64,000 bases of DNA from Carposina sasakii (lineage: Eukaryota > Arthropoda > Insecta > Lepidoptera > Carposinidae). The translations under genes were made by a program, and so were the position numbers. Position 1 is the first letter of the stretch; every line of letters starts with the position of its first letter. Positions 33,701 to 46,900 of the stretch are shown piece after piece. The notes beneath the pieces were generated by a model. It saw only the letters and a program-made list of their open reading frames with translations, was not told where the DNA came from and ran no database searches. The stretch covers positions 7,378,001 to 7,442,000 of the forward strand of contig CP053153.1 of the NCBI GenBank assembly GCA_014607495.2. Direction: 5' to 3'.

Positions 33701-35494
33701 CTTTGCACTTCACATATGTTCTCGAATTGCTGTACTGTGTCTCCCTCTTTTACGAACCTGAAATGTAGAAAACTTAGTATTTAATAATATATTTTTACAA
33801 ATTCAATTTGGGTGGGATTTCTTTCATGATCCTGCAGTTCTAGCTACCTCATTTCAGGAACACAGCCGTGTGTATATGTATATATGCCATTTGGGTACCA
33901 ATTTACATGATGTTTGCTGATAAAGCCTGCCAGAAGTTGTTCGATGACGTGGAAACGTTCTGCACCAAGTGGAAAGGCGAAAGACAGTTAGTTACTCAGT
34001 ATTTTGAGTTCAATAACTTTATAAAATTATTAATAAAGAAAATGGAAAAAATTCTTCACCCGAGTGGGAATCGAACCCACGACCACTGCAAACCATGCCA
34101 GCCGCTATAACCACTAAGCCATCGGGTCAATTACTCGGATGATTCAATAGCTTTATATATTTTGATCCTTTCCAGTTTAATCTGTACCTACTATGTATGA
34201 TATTAATTTACCTTATGTTTATTATGCTTATAGCTTATGGTAAGAAGCAGATTAGGTACCTAGTTACTGTCACCTACTACCACTACCACTATTTCACCAA
34301 TAAACAAGTAGCAAGTAGATGTAGTTCAGTTTTTTTCGTGTATTCACTTACCATTCCTTGATAACAACTTCTCTAATACCCTCTCCGATATCGGAAAGTT
34401 TGAATGCGACTATTCTGTTAACGACATTACTAGTGTGAAACCCCCGTAGTCTCTCTGGTATATGGGTATGTTTACTATGCCGAAGTCTATTTCGTTCCTA
34501 AAAAAACTTTCGATATAAAACTTGTCAAACATGATGTAGGATGTAGATATCATAGATGTAGAAAACACCTTTTAGGTATTAGATGGGTAAAGTAATATGT
34601 AAGTTGTTTAACAAATTTAATTTCTTGATTAACGTAAATATAGGTATTGTGATGATGTAATATTCATATATAATATCGAATGTAGTTAACATAATAAGTC
34701 ACTAGTAGCCCTCTCGTTTAAATTCAAATATTATGCAACAAATAATTTACTTCTAGATAATATAAGAAATATAACTATGTTTATAAACATTACACGGTAA
34801 CCTTGTAAAATTTACAATGTAAATAAACCTTCATTATTGGCTTCGACGTGTAATGATATTATACCTACACATTCAAAAATATATTTCTAACAAAACTACT
34901 ATTTAATTGTTAGTATTAGATAAGATTGCTTAACTGTAATTAACTACGTATCTTATCTTGTTTTTCACCAATGAACATCCTAATAATAGGAAAACAATTT
35001 ATACCAGTGTATATGATGGAATGTTTGTTAAATATTGCTACTTCTCTGCAATTGCTTATGGTAGCAGCAATGTTATTATTTATTACATAGTTAAATTATA
35101 TACCTAACTGCTTTGTTTTCGTTTAAACTTTAACAACTTTTTTAATTTCACCTACAGACGTGACAAGGTGTGAATGAATAATGCAAAGAGTAAAGTTAAC
35201 ATAATTACGGGAAGTACCCACTTATCTATAATGTTTATGTAAACATTTTCTAGTTCAATCAAAAATGTTAGTGATTTTATGAATTAAAGGTGACTGTGCA
35301 AGTTAATTTTATAACTTGTATTGAAACAGATGAGTATCTAACTATTTACCTATACCTACTTAACTAGTATCCTTACCTACTTAATAAAATGAAATTATGA
35401 TCGTGACACTTACACTCTGCATTGGAGCACACACTTTATGATATTTCCTAATGTCTGACAAACGCACTGCATATTTCCTCAAAAGCAGTGCCAT
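30718..35494 (-). CDS. DBT: Lipoamide acyltransferase E2 of branched-chain 2-oxo acid dehydrogenase (DBT), nine exons
   Basis: E2 core of the mitochondrial complex that oxidises the 2-oxo acids of leucine, isoleucine and valine; it moves the acyl group from lipoyl-lysine to CoA. Exons: 35414-35494, 34352-34497, 33567-33757, 33096-33226, 32640-32879, 31534-31800, 31247-31376, 31095-31166 and 30718-30882. Corrected length is 473 residues. Order: targeting peptide about 1-54; lipoyl domain about 56-130 with K97 in VQSDKAAV; E1/E3-binding domain about 168-206 ([26 protein letters not shown]); catalytic domain from about 240 with [12 protein letters not shown] (H444, D448). Exon 7 is 130 bases and shifts frame: one extra base in the TTT run at 31332-31334 turns the expected [12 protein letters not shown] into a frame with a stop. 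All other exons are clean, so I read it as a base-call error. Confidence 0.96.
31972..32355 (-). repeat. Interspersed repeat with ACAGGGTG-type end, copy 2
   Basis: The same family as 23411-23700 in the opposite orientation, with TTACTTGATCGGGCGAAATT and CACTTCCCAGGCATGCTTCC. It includes an extra left part ending in GTGGCCACCCTTAACAAAGG. It is in DBT intron 5. Confidence 0.75.
32395..32600 (+). repeat. Common short interspersed repeat, fullest copy
   Basis: It carries GGCTGCAACTCCTTCCGTGC, GTTGACTAATGAACTTGGG, CGATGAGCTGGCAACTTGTC and ATGGCTGTAGGATCTCCTTC. The family is described at 16155-16345. DBT intron 5. Confidence 0.7.
34018..34132 (-). repeat. tRNA-derived SINE, copy in DBT intron 2
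   Basis: Nearly identical to 19218-19331, with box A TAGTGGTTATAG (slightly changed), box B GGGTTCGATTCCCACTCGGG, and the same body and AT-rich tail. Confidence 0.85.
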
Positions 35495-38400
35495 TTCCAA
35501 TATACACACTAAATTACCCTAAGAGTGATTAAATAAATAAGGTAAAACTAAGAAGCGTGCCCCTCCAGCATGCCTCACTCACTACTGAGTGTTATCGCTC
35601 CGCTATCAGGGGCTACGAATTTGATTTACATTTTAAAACAAATTATTCGTTTGACTCGAATGATTCGTATGCATCGCGTTCTTAAGTAAGCAAGGAGGTC
35701 AGACCATTAACATAACAACTAAGAAATCGCTACTAAAGATAAGGAAGCGTCGATAAACGTTAATCAATTGTTATGGAGTATTGTGAATTGGAATTGAACG
35801 GTTTAGTTAGTTCATTTCATACCCTTATATTCTTTGTATTTTTTTCGTCACTTGGATCAACCGCAGCTCCTTTCGTAGGTATATGTCGTAAGAGTCGACT
35901 CGTCGAGTCGAGAAGTGTTCTACATCTTTCCTTACCATCTTTCTGATCTTTTATATCTGGCCTTTACTAAACGTGCTTGTAGGATCTCCTTCGTGATACC
36001 ACAGTTCTAGCTACAGTCTATTTGTTTCTAAAAAAATTCTTTTGCTTCCTTATTCTTCATTGCCACTATTTTCTTGTCTGATTATTTACACTGTCTTTAA
36101 ATCAGGGGCTATAAAGGTTAGAATCGAATGGGACTATAAACTTCAACAGTAAAATCTATCGCAAGTTTATTTTAACTAATTTTCGTTGTAATGAAAGATA
36201 AAAATAAAACAAACATAAAAGCAATTTCTTTTATTAAAGACATAATAAAGTGAATAAATACAATAACCGGTAACTGTAAATGGTATGACGAGACGCAGAG
36301 CAAATAAAACAGACCACAACACTATGAAGACGCAACCGACAACGACTCCTAGACTAGGTATATTTTATCACAGAGAGCGTTTTGCAAGGTTTCTGCTATT
36401 AGTTAATCTCATAGGTAGATATGGTTATCTACTAAATATAGGTACAGGGTGGTTTCACTGTTACTTTTCTCGTAATTTTCCAAACGTATGGTTGACGGCG
36501 CGACGCTCATTTATAGGCTTAGATAATGCAACTAAAAATATTGGTATTAGTATTTTATTAGCCTTTTATGTAACGTTATAATATATGTAATGATATCGCC
36601 TATTATGGCTTGATTATTATACTTCCATCTTTTAAAATTGGTGGTGCTTTTGTGTGAATATATTCGCGACATCCCTATAAATGAGCGATGCACCTTATGT
36701 GTGTAAATGTTTTCTACAAACATACATTTCCAAATTTAAATTCCGTAGATTTATTTATGTACATAAGTACGTAATGGAAGAAAAAAAAATGAAGTTATGC
36801 TACGAAATATAATCATTGTCACATAATACATACCCTGAGTAGGTATCTAGGTATAAGTTTTTTTCTATTACGTTCACAGTTTTTTCTAAACCAAAAACGG
36901 AATTATAAATAATAATAAAGTATGAAACTTATACTATTTAAGATTTTAAATCACAACAGCATTACTTATGTAAATACATATAAAATGCACTTTTAATATA
37001 TTTCCTATTAGAAAATGACCAATTCCATTTTCGAGCTAACTTTCCTATTTTTTGTACCTAAATATAAAAAAAAAACATTCTTATAAATATTTTTTAACTG
37101 TTAAATTTAATTTCAAAATCATTCCTGAATATATCCCAGAGTTACATATGTCAGAGCTTGTAATCAATACCTAAAATGCCCGAAGAGTCGTTATTGATTA
37201 AGTAACTAAGCTTACCTATATATATTAGTTAAATCACTGATAAAAATAATGGCCCTTTATTCACTATAATTCATTGCAAAGTTTAATTTATTTTCAGATA
37301 TTATGACAAGTGTTTTTTTTATAACTAGCATAATGTTACATTGATTTACTCTAAAATAAACTTTGTGTTAGCACATTTAAGAGATAGAGAGGGAGACTCA
37401 TTAGCCCTAAAAAATCACTATTAATATCGAGAACATAAAAAAGATCTTTCAATTATTCTTTACAATGGATTATATTGGATATAGAGAAATAATGGATTAA
37501 TGAATGAACTCCGAAGATGATTTTATATTGAACAAAAATAAAAAAGCATTTGATCATACAATTACATACGTAAGTAGTGTTAATTTGTTAAATTTTCATT
37601 ATCTTACCAATTTATAATTTCAAGTCTAGTTGTTATTAAGTTATCAAAATTTCACTAGCCTTTTATAATGTTATTTAATACACCATTTAAGAGCAAGGCC
37701 AATTTTACTTGTTTATAGAGCCAATAACGAAGAAAATACAAGAACTACATAAATTCGATTGAAAAGTATAAAATAATGTAGGATAAATACAAAATAATAA
37801 ATAAAACATATAGAAATAATTCGTTCATTTTTAACGGTGATAAAGTTTTAACCCTACTGCTTTTAAATAAAGTAGTTTTGATAAAAAGTATCTACTTTAG
37901 GTAACTATCGAGACGAGACAAGACGAAGAACGATATGTATTCACATGAGACACATGCAGCTAGGTCACAACGGTTTGGTCGATGCAATGCATGAGCTTTG
38001 GGCTGAATCCACTATTCCCATTCACACGATCCATAATGGAGATAGTGGTAATACTGCTCCAAGAAATTATGAGCGCATTATCTCCATAATTATTTTTTCA
38101 CGGTGACTGATCGATTTTAATAAATAATAGATGGATTCATAAAGGGGATAGTTGGATGCATGGTAATAGAATCCGTAAGCTCCATTTTGGTTGTCACAAT
38201 GTCACTCAAATACGATAAGTACAAACACTACTTGCTCATCTAGTCCGACACAGTACAGCAATGAAGCGACAACATCAACTAAACATCGAAGTGAGTTTTA
38301 TATTAACGCTCATGTGAACTGACACCTACGGGTAACGAGGAGGTTCTAACAACATTCGGGCTCTCTACTCTAGTATCTCTCTTGATTTTTAATATAAGTA

Positions 38401-40926
38401 CAATTATACCTATATGTAATGTGTTCATTATATCATCGTAACTTAATAAAATAACGCGTAGAAATAAATATTATACATTTTTTGGAACTTTATCTAATAG
38501 TTTTAATATCATATTTATGAGGCATTCTCGGTATGTCCAAAAACATAGTAAGTTTACCTACATGATTATGGAAATCTTTCGTATTTTAATATAAAAATGT
38601 TATTTATTTTGCAACCCTTTCAGGACTTGTTTTAGAAAGTATAGTTATAGTATAGTGACATGGAAGAAGGGTATATGGAAGACTGAATAAAACTGGGTAT
38701 CCTTTCACATCTGACTTCCTTTTCTCATAAATGGGAGAAAATTCGTAGTCAAAAGGAGAAAATAGATCATAAAAGCATGAGACATATATCAGAGAGCCCT
38801 ATTCTTCCTAATGAAAATATAGATAAGTACTAAAAGCATAGCTCTTAGCAACAACTCGAACAGTTATGTTATCAACGTGACGAATATTTTCAAACGTGCG
38901 TTTACGTCAAAAATACGTATGCTTATTTATTACATTTATTATTCGATAAATTGTGCTTCTTTATATCATGTAGACAATAATGAACCAAAAGTAAGTCATA
39001 TTTAAGTTATCAAGAACACCAGCAATAATTTGCACCACCTTGCTTAATACTACCTTAGCATAACACACAATAGTTAACAACGGTCCGCATAGTGTGTTGT
39101 AGTCAACCTTGGCTATTCCGTAACATTAATGTAATCTTTCGTTGTAAATAGTTTTGTCATATATCATATTTATTATCCACTGAAAATTTGAATAGGATAA
39201 TCATGATACGATGGGGACAAAATGTTATCTCTTGTTTTTACTCAGGTTCCAATAAATGCTGAAGCTGCAACTTGAACCTTATGTAACAGAGGATTGAACA
39301 TATCCATCTAATGTTGCTTTCGCTACAGGATCTTCTCTTATTTTGTTTCTCTAACCACTGAGCTACCGGGCTTATTTTGTTTGTTTGCAACACAGCATGT
39401 AACAAAAAGAGTACCTAATTACAATAGCCTTTCCAGTGTCCCGCGTGTTACTGCGAATGATTATCTTATTCGAGTTCTCGACAGATGATAAATTCTTGCA
39501 GATGCTTTACCGATCATAACATAGATGTTGTTATTTAATAAATGTATAACAAATAGATATTATTCAATACACCTACAGAAAAAAATTTACAAGGCAGCAG
39601 TCGTATGTTAAAGTAATTTAATAAATGTATTAAATCTAGTCGTAGCTAAATAATTATTTCGGAGGTATAAAATATTTCTATGTTATTGCTTATCCGTAGA
39701 CGTACATCATGTTTTTTGTTGTAAAGTATTGCAAAAACTCTATTTACTCACACTTATTTTATTTTGCAAAAATTTTTGTGTGCAAGGTATAAATTTTACA
39801 AAAAACTTGTAGGTTTTACTTTCCATAATAAACTTCATGTACTTACTTTACTTACTTAGTTTTTGCAATACCTACTTACGTTGGTCATGATTTACAATAA
39901 ATATCTCAGAATCAATAGAATATTATAGTAACAACACCTTTAAAAACTCGAAACATATTTTTATAAAAGGCAATATGCATAGGTTTAGTTTTGTATGGTA
40001 TAAATTATTTATATTAGTAATTATTTATATTACTATTCAGTTAATTTTTTCTTTACAATAACATACGCGTATAACATAATTAGGCAATGATCAAAATACA
40101 AAGAGTAATATTTCGTACCACTAAAAAAGGAAGCAAAATTACGTATTCGCAAAAAATAATGCATATTGCCTATTATTATTGATTTTTTGATTTTTCATTA
40201 TTATTGAAGTTTCATTTTTCATTATTATTGAAGTTTCATTTATATTTAACAAGAACACGAAAATAGTACCCTAAGTTTTCAATGAATTATATAAGTACTT
40301 AATAAGTATTATTTATTATAAATAAATCCTTCAGCAACTTTAATAGTTTTTTTTTTTATCACGGATTACCTTAAATATTCCCTTATAAAGAAATATAAGC
40401 ATTTAACATTAAAATACTTTTAGAATATCTACCGCAATTTCCGAAAATTCAAAATTCACGATAAGATGCTTTTACTCGTATCTGAAACCAATATCGCTCT
40501 GTTTTAATTAATAGAATTCCACAAATGTGCTTGAGCGTTTTGCATAGTTAGTATTATACAATAAATATACATTTAACACTACGAGTATACTAGTTTCCAT
40601 ACAATAATAATTACAAATTGAAAAAGTCCGTCATAAAATCCAACAAACTATTTTATTTATAGTCATTTCACTGTCTCACGAGTCGCAAGCGAACGAAGTA
40701 AACACCGTCCCATGTAAATAAATAACATACGATAACGGGAAGCTCTTTTTTATGGTAATCACTAAAAAATACAGTCATGATCGCAGGTACTATTGGCAAG
40801 CGTAGACTACTTGCGTTATCACAACGGGGAAGCGGCGGGTTGTTGCTAGAAGTCGGTGGTGTGGGGCTCCGTTCGCGGCGGGCGTCAGGCGAGCGGCGCC
40901 AGCGCGGGCTGGGGCCGCGTCGTGCG
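35495..40926. other. Spacer between DBT and the Popeye gene; probable long 3' UTR
   Basis: No coding exon is supported. One partial common repeat lies at 35885-36015 and a SINE scrap at 39350-39372. The stretch 37900-38340 is less AT-rich than its surroundings and could be part of a long Popeye 3' UTR on the minus strand, but all its frames are closed. A 22-base unit is duplicated near 40195-40240. Confidence 0.45.
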
Positions 40927-43900
40927 TCACACGCCCGCGTCCTCCGTCGCCGGCATCTCGGCAAACTTTACCTAGACATGAGGATTGAAACAACGTTTAA
41001 TTTAATATTTACTTCCGAACACATAACACAATTGTACTGATAGGATATGGTGTCATAAATACTCGCTAAGCATGCATTCTTCAAGTCTTCCTACGATTCT
41101 CTCATACTACCGACGCAGCATTGGACGCTCTCCGGCTAAATGGACCGTTGACATGAAGAGGGCGGTTTATAGGGAAACGGGAGATTGATACTTGTGGCGT
41201 GACCTGGGGAGGCCTACGTCCAACAGTAGGCTGCAATAGGCTGATGTGTATGTGTAGCTTATGCCTAATATACAAAGTAAAAAAATCGCAACATTACCTC
41301 TCTTGGCCTGCGGAAGGACGTGCTTCGTCTCGGCGGGCTGCGCCGGCGCGCAGGCGGCGGCTGCAGGCTCGCAGACGAAGCCTGCGCCAGCAGCTTCGGC
41401 GGCTGGGCCACGCTGCTGCTGAACGGTGACTGCCGGAGGAACTGCCGCGCTACCATAGGCTGCCAGTATGAGCTGCCTGTTAAATTGAAGGTATATATAG
41501 GTTGTGTTTTGCCGCGTGGTGCCGGCAGAGTAGAATTCGTACCACCCCATGCCTGGCCGTGGGTATCGTGCGAGGCGATTAAGAGTTTCCGGGAGGCGGG
41601 CAGCAGCGCCTCCCGTGCTGAAACATAGTCAAGAAATCAGACTGCGCCTGTCACCAACTCGCCTGCCCAGAAAACAAAAAACCTCCATGGCAATAGCCTT
41701 GTGCCGTACTCTGGGGAGGCCTACGTCTATGGCCTACGAATGTGGGTAACGTGGCATTACGTAACCTAGCCTAACGCAAAAAAGTTCTGAGATTTTACTG
41801 AAGTACATGTTGTTAGTCCTTAGGTCAAATATAGTGTAAAATAAAAACATGTTTACAAAGATACGTAGCAAGGTTTTGAGCTACGAACCTTCGTACGTTC
41901 AACATGTTCGTAGTCGTGCTACGGAATATCAAGTGTTATGTGCTACGAAGATTCCCGACCATTTGTGCATTGGCCAACCCAAAGTTATGTTAATAATTTA
42001 AAGACTTACCGTCCTTGGTGATGGAAAAATTGTCATAAGTGTTCAAAAAATGACTAAACGCTGAAAAAAAGGCGAAAAGGTATGTATAAACTCGTATGTG
42101 CTTAGTGCTTTTGCGCTTTGTTTTTGGCGGGGTACAATCGTCCTATACGCTCCTTGAATCTTAGCTAGAGTCTTACTAATACTAATTGAGGTGGTCAGTT
42201 ATTTTTTATCATCAATTACCTTTAACTGTGGTGGAACGAGCTCTCCAGGCCAAGCTCCTCAAGCGTCCTCGAGCGCCCTCATGCACCGCGTCCACACTAG
42301 CGGAGCGAGTCAGGTGCGCCGAGTTAGGGTCGTTTGCACCTACCACACCTGAACTCAAACCCTCGCTCACCGAATACAACTTGTGAGTTATGTCTTTACC
42401 TGTAACATAGTAAATAACAAAACTATATATTAACAGTGTTTAATGAGCTCTTGTTCCCGAAATGTGACATTAGGCTCATCCCTTATTCCCTTTGATTGGT
42501 TTTACTTATTCGTATGTACCTATATATATATAGTACGTTGGATACAGGGTTGACAAAAGGGGTGACTTATAAGTTAATAAAATTAGAGACCCGAAATGAA
42601 ATTCCTGCTTTGGTAGGAATTCTGTGTAGTGTTGGGAAAAGTAAACATCTCAAATGTGGATAGGTGTGTTCATGGTTCTCTATAGTGGGTTATTTCCATG
42701 GCATTTCGTTTAATATACGTCCTTGTGAGATAAACTTTATCTATGGCCACATTTCAAGCTTAATTTCATATAAAATGCATCCAAAAAGCAATTTGCATAT
42801 TCACTTTCGTAATGAATAGAACTCGAACGTAAAATTATGTCATCACAATGGCCGGTTATTGTTAATTTAGAATGGCGGTGTAGAGTTCTCATTAGGTTAA
42901 TAGGTCCTAATAGAACGAAATTAACATGCCTATAGAATATTCATTCATTTATACAGGATCTGCATTACGGAAATCTATTAAAATATACATATTTCATGCG
43001 CAAAGTTGCTTGGTTTTGAACAAAAGGTACCTACTGTCCAGCAACAATAAACAAATGATATCTATGAAGTTTCTAATAACTCAATTCCTAAAGTTTTATC
43101 AGGTTTTATCTAATTGTAAATCTATTTAAATCCTTTCCCTCGTCTACCTTTTCTTTAGAAAATAGAGTAAAGTTAATTAACGTAATAGTCCTAACCAACT
43201 ATCACCTTCCCTAAACAGCTCAGCACATAGTATACAGTTTAATCCCTTTTGTTCCGTGCAGCACGCTCTATTAGGAGCATTAGCCAGCCGAAGGGGGCGT
43301 GATACGCTGCAGAAGTGCTAGTCATCGGCCTAATCTTGAGAACAAGGCCCTTGGCCCTTGATTCGATCAGTTCCGAGCCCTCGAGGGACGCTATTTTCGA
43401 GAAACCCGGTGTTTTGTAAACGCTAATGGAACAAAAATAGAATATTGCCGCCCTTTCAGCGGTTATTAACTGAATTGTGCGCTATGAATGTGGTGTTTAG
43501 ATTTCAATGGAAATATGCAGCCAAGGGTGCTTGCCTGTTATTCGATTAACATTTTTTGTTGAATATTTTTACATAGCAAGTACTAGTAGCGGTACAATAG
43601 ATTTAATTAAAAAGATAAGACCCTTATGTATGTCATATTACCATAACATTGTGGGCGGCTATTGCAAGGATAGGAATATTGTAACGGTGTTTATTACATA
43701 ACAAGATTTTCATCGTAATATAATATGTACTACACTGTTGTCCGCGACTCTGCCTGTCTCTATCCCGTAAGTATATTTAAAATAATAATCATTAATTTAA
43801 TAGAATTTCAAAGTATGAGCTACCATACCAATTAATCACATGTTTTCCGAATTTTCTATGACAAATATCATAAAAATGTATGTATAGATTAAATTAAGAA

Positions 43901-46900
43901 ATAAAACCAATCATACATGAAGGAGATGGTTGTAATAAAAAACACTTCGACGTGCATTTGCTTACCAATAAGGCAGTCAAGTACAACTTTAAGTAAAGGT
44001 CGATGCCTGAGTACCCGCTCCAGTCGCATGCGCGGCCAGCACACGCATGTACACACCTCTTGCGCTACCACCGTCACCTGGAAAATTATAACCTTTCAAC
44101 TACAACCGGAAATATATAGCAAATTTTATGATAGTAGATCGAACTACAACTTCCATTCTACGTTATAAAATGGCCAGCAACTACTAAGGGAAATTTAATT
44201 ACTTTAAATATATAATACTACTCAAAAAGGGGCAGCCAGAACTGCAGAATCACGAATGACATCATACAGCCACGTTTAGCATAGAGTTGTCAGCTATAAA
44301 TGATCAGAGACAAGCTGCTAGCTCATTGCCTGAGAAAATGTCCATGAACTCCTACGTCGACAATGAGATAATATTCAATTCAAAAACACCATTTTCAGCT
44401 AATTATTTGCCCAAGCTTTCCTCGCCTCATAACCTACAATAATAGGCAGCTAGCTGTAATTACGAAGCCACTAGTATCACTCTACGCGCCCATTTAAAGT
44501 GCTAAAGCGTTCAATAAAAGTGTAAGTGTTCGACGTTTTGCCTCAACATTTTCCTCAAAATAAAGGTTCAGTGTCGCTAATGCTCACTTATTAGGGGAGC
44601 AGGCCCACCTGCCGCTGTGGTAATTGCCACTTTGTAGGAGAGATAAATTCTTTATAATGGTGTATAATTATGAACGATACTTAAATTTTTTAAGCCACTG
44701 ATCATACTAAACAATTAATTTGTCAATTATTCAATGCCTGCCTGTATCTACTGTATGGTATTAGCAAACAAGACATTTTAGCACAGATTATAAAGTACTA
44801 AAGTAAACAACATATATGTTGACGTCATCGTCTTTTTTCGATAAGAGTGAATGAACGGAAGTCGTAGAGATCCACTACGACACGAGGGAGGTGTAATGCT
44901 ACCCAGGAACGCACAAATTTTCAAACATGAAAGCGTTAATAGTACAAAAACATACTTGAATAGTACTGAATAAAGAAGAGGTACGTAAAATGAAACCATA
45001 AATAGGGTAGGTAATTTGCCTACCTAAAAAAATTGGAAATTTTTATATTTATACGAAAGTTAAGCGTCCATGAAATGCCATCACAAAGCGTTTAAGTAAC
45101 AAAAAATAGTCGCAGTCTATTGTCACTGAAGAGGAGGATAGGGAGGTAATTCATATTTGGTTCCGACCCATTAATCCCCTCTACGACCGGACCGGGATAC
45201 GCCTCTGAATTATTTAAGAAACGTAATCGTACAACGAATCGAAATGATGGCATTATAATTGCAACCGAGATTGCGAGATTCGCGTTCTCGTTATGAGATT
45301 TCTAACTTTATAGGGTAGTTGCGAACGGACTTTAAGCGCTTTTAAACTACTACCTGTAGGAGTTGACTGCTGTGTAGGTACTAAAACTGATTGATTCTAA
45401 ATCGTTACCTTGCTCTCCTATATAGGTATACTTTACGCTATGTAATAAATTGTAGTACTACTCATGTACCTATTATTTCGTATATACCTACATTGTTAAA
45501 ACAATCTTTAAAATAAACTACTTATAATTTATGTAACAATATATTAAAACACATTAAATACTTAGGTAACAAGTATCAAGACCTATAAAAACAAGAAAAC
45601 TTAGTTTCCGAGGATGGATGAAATCGACTTTTGCAAACCCTACATTTCCTACTGCCGATACGAAGTGAAATGTTCGAACCCTTGCTCCTTAAAACCGGCC
45701 TAAACGTACAGAATATGTAATTACATACCTATTAAAAATGATATTTTTTTGTTGATCGCTAAAACACAAATTGTTATTTAACCTTAAACTGTCTCAGTTG
45801 TTATTTTCCATTAAATATTCATATTCCTACACATTTATCATCGCCAAATTGTCGAGTTATTTTGCGTAATCGTGTACTGAATTGCGATGAACGATGTCAC
45901 TACTCATTACTCCGGCTGTTTGTTTACGGGACATAATGGAAATGCTCTATTATCACCATCATCTTCATGATTAAGGACTCTGGAATGCGTTTACATAGTT
46001 ATCGTGGCGGCCAACATGCGAGGTTTGACCAATGAACCTTACATCAAATTAGACGTTGAAATGCGTTGAGCATTATTTTGTAGCTTGACTAATATTGTAA
46101 AGTCGAGCAACATCACACAAATATCTGCTGTTCTACGAAACTTCTGTTCAAAATGGCTCATGGTGGCATCTAAAAAGTCATTGTATGTATTCCAATTGAT
46201 ATATTACCATTTTTTGCCCGACAAAAACACTGTATTTAGATACTCTACCATATATGTAGGTATATCATAAATTAAAATAAAGTTTTACCAAAAAACTGAT
46301 GCCTCTAGATTTGATCAATTGATTACCGCATAACACGTAACATCAGCGGCTGCATAGTGATACGTCCGTTAATTAGTAGGCTTGGTTGGATTACAGTCAC
46401 GTAGTACTAAATAATGATTACGAGTAATTTTGAATGATAACAGCGTCGTAAACAAATAATCTATTCTTTGATCTTATTTTTTAGTTAGCCAAATGTAGGG
46501 TTATTGTTTATTCGTCACAATGTTACTTCGTCACATTTTTCAAACCCCGTTTTGCATTATGGCATACCTGGAAGACGTCATCAGACTGTTCCCGGTTGGC
46601 TTCCCACTCGGGAGAGTCCACAAACTGGTACGGCAGGATGTAGTGTAGGTGCGTCTCGTCGCAGCTTACCCTCATCCTGTGGATAAGTTATGAAGCATAA
46701 ATGATTTGGCTTCACGTCACTAGTGAAATGTCTTTCGAAGTGCGTAAAAAACAAAGAGATGCCTTGGGATAAGTAAGTAGGATATTCGCCGCAGTATTTT
46801 CTTTCATATATGGCTTGTCTATTATTAATAAATAGTAGTGTCACAGATGAGTTCTCTGTGAACAAAGCTCTACTTATAATAAAATGACTATCTTTATATG

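Noticed and set aside
40668..41040. Several overlapping GC-rich frames on both strands near the end of the Popeye gene
   Set aside because: Only the phase fixed by the preceding exon is real; it stops after 14 residues. The others are shadows of a CpG-rich stretch.
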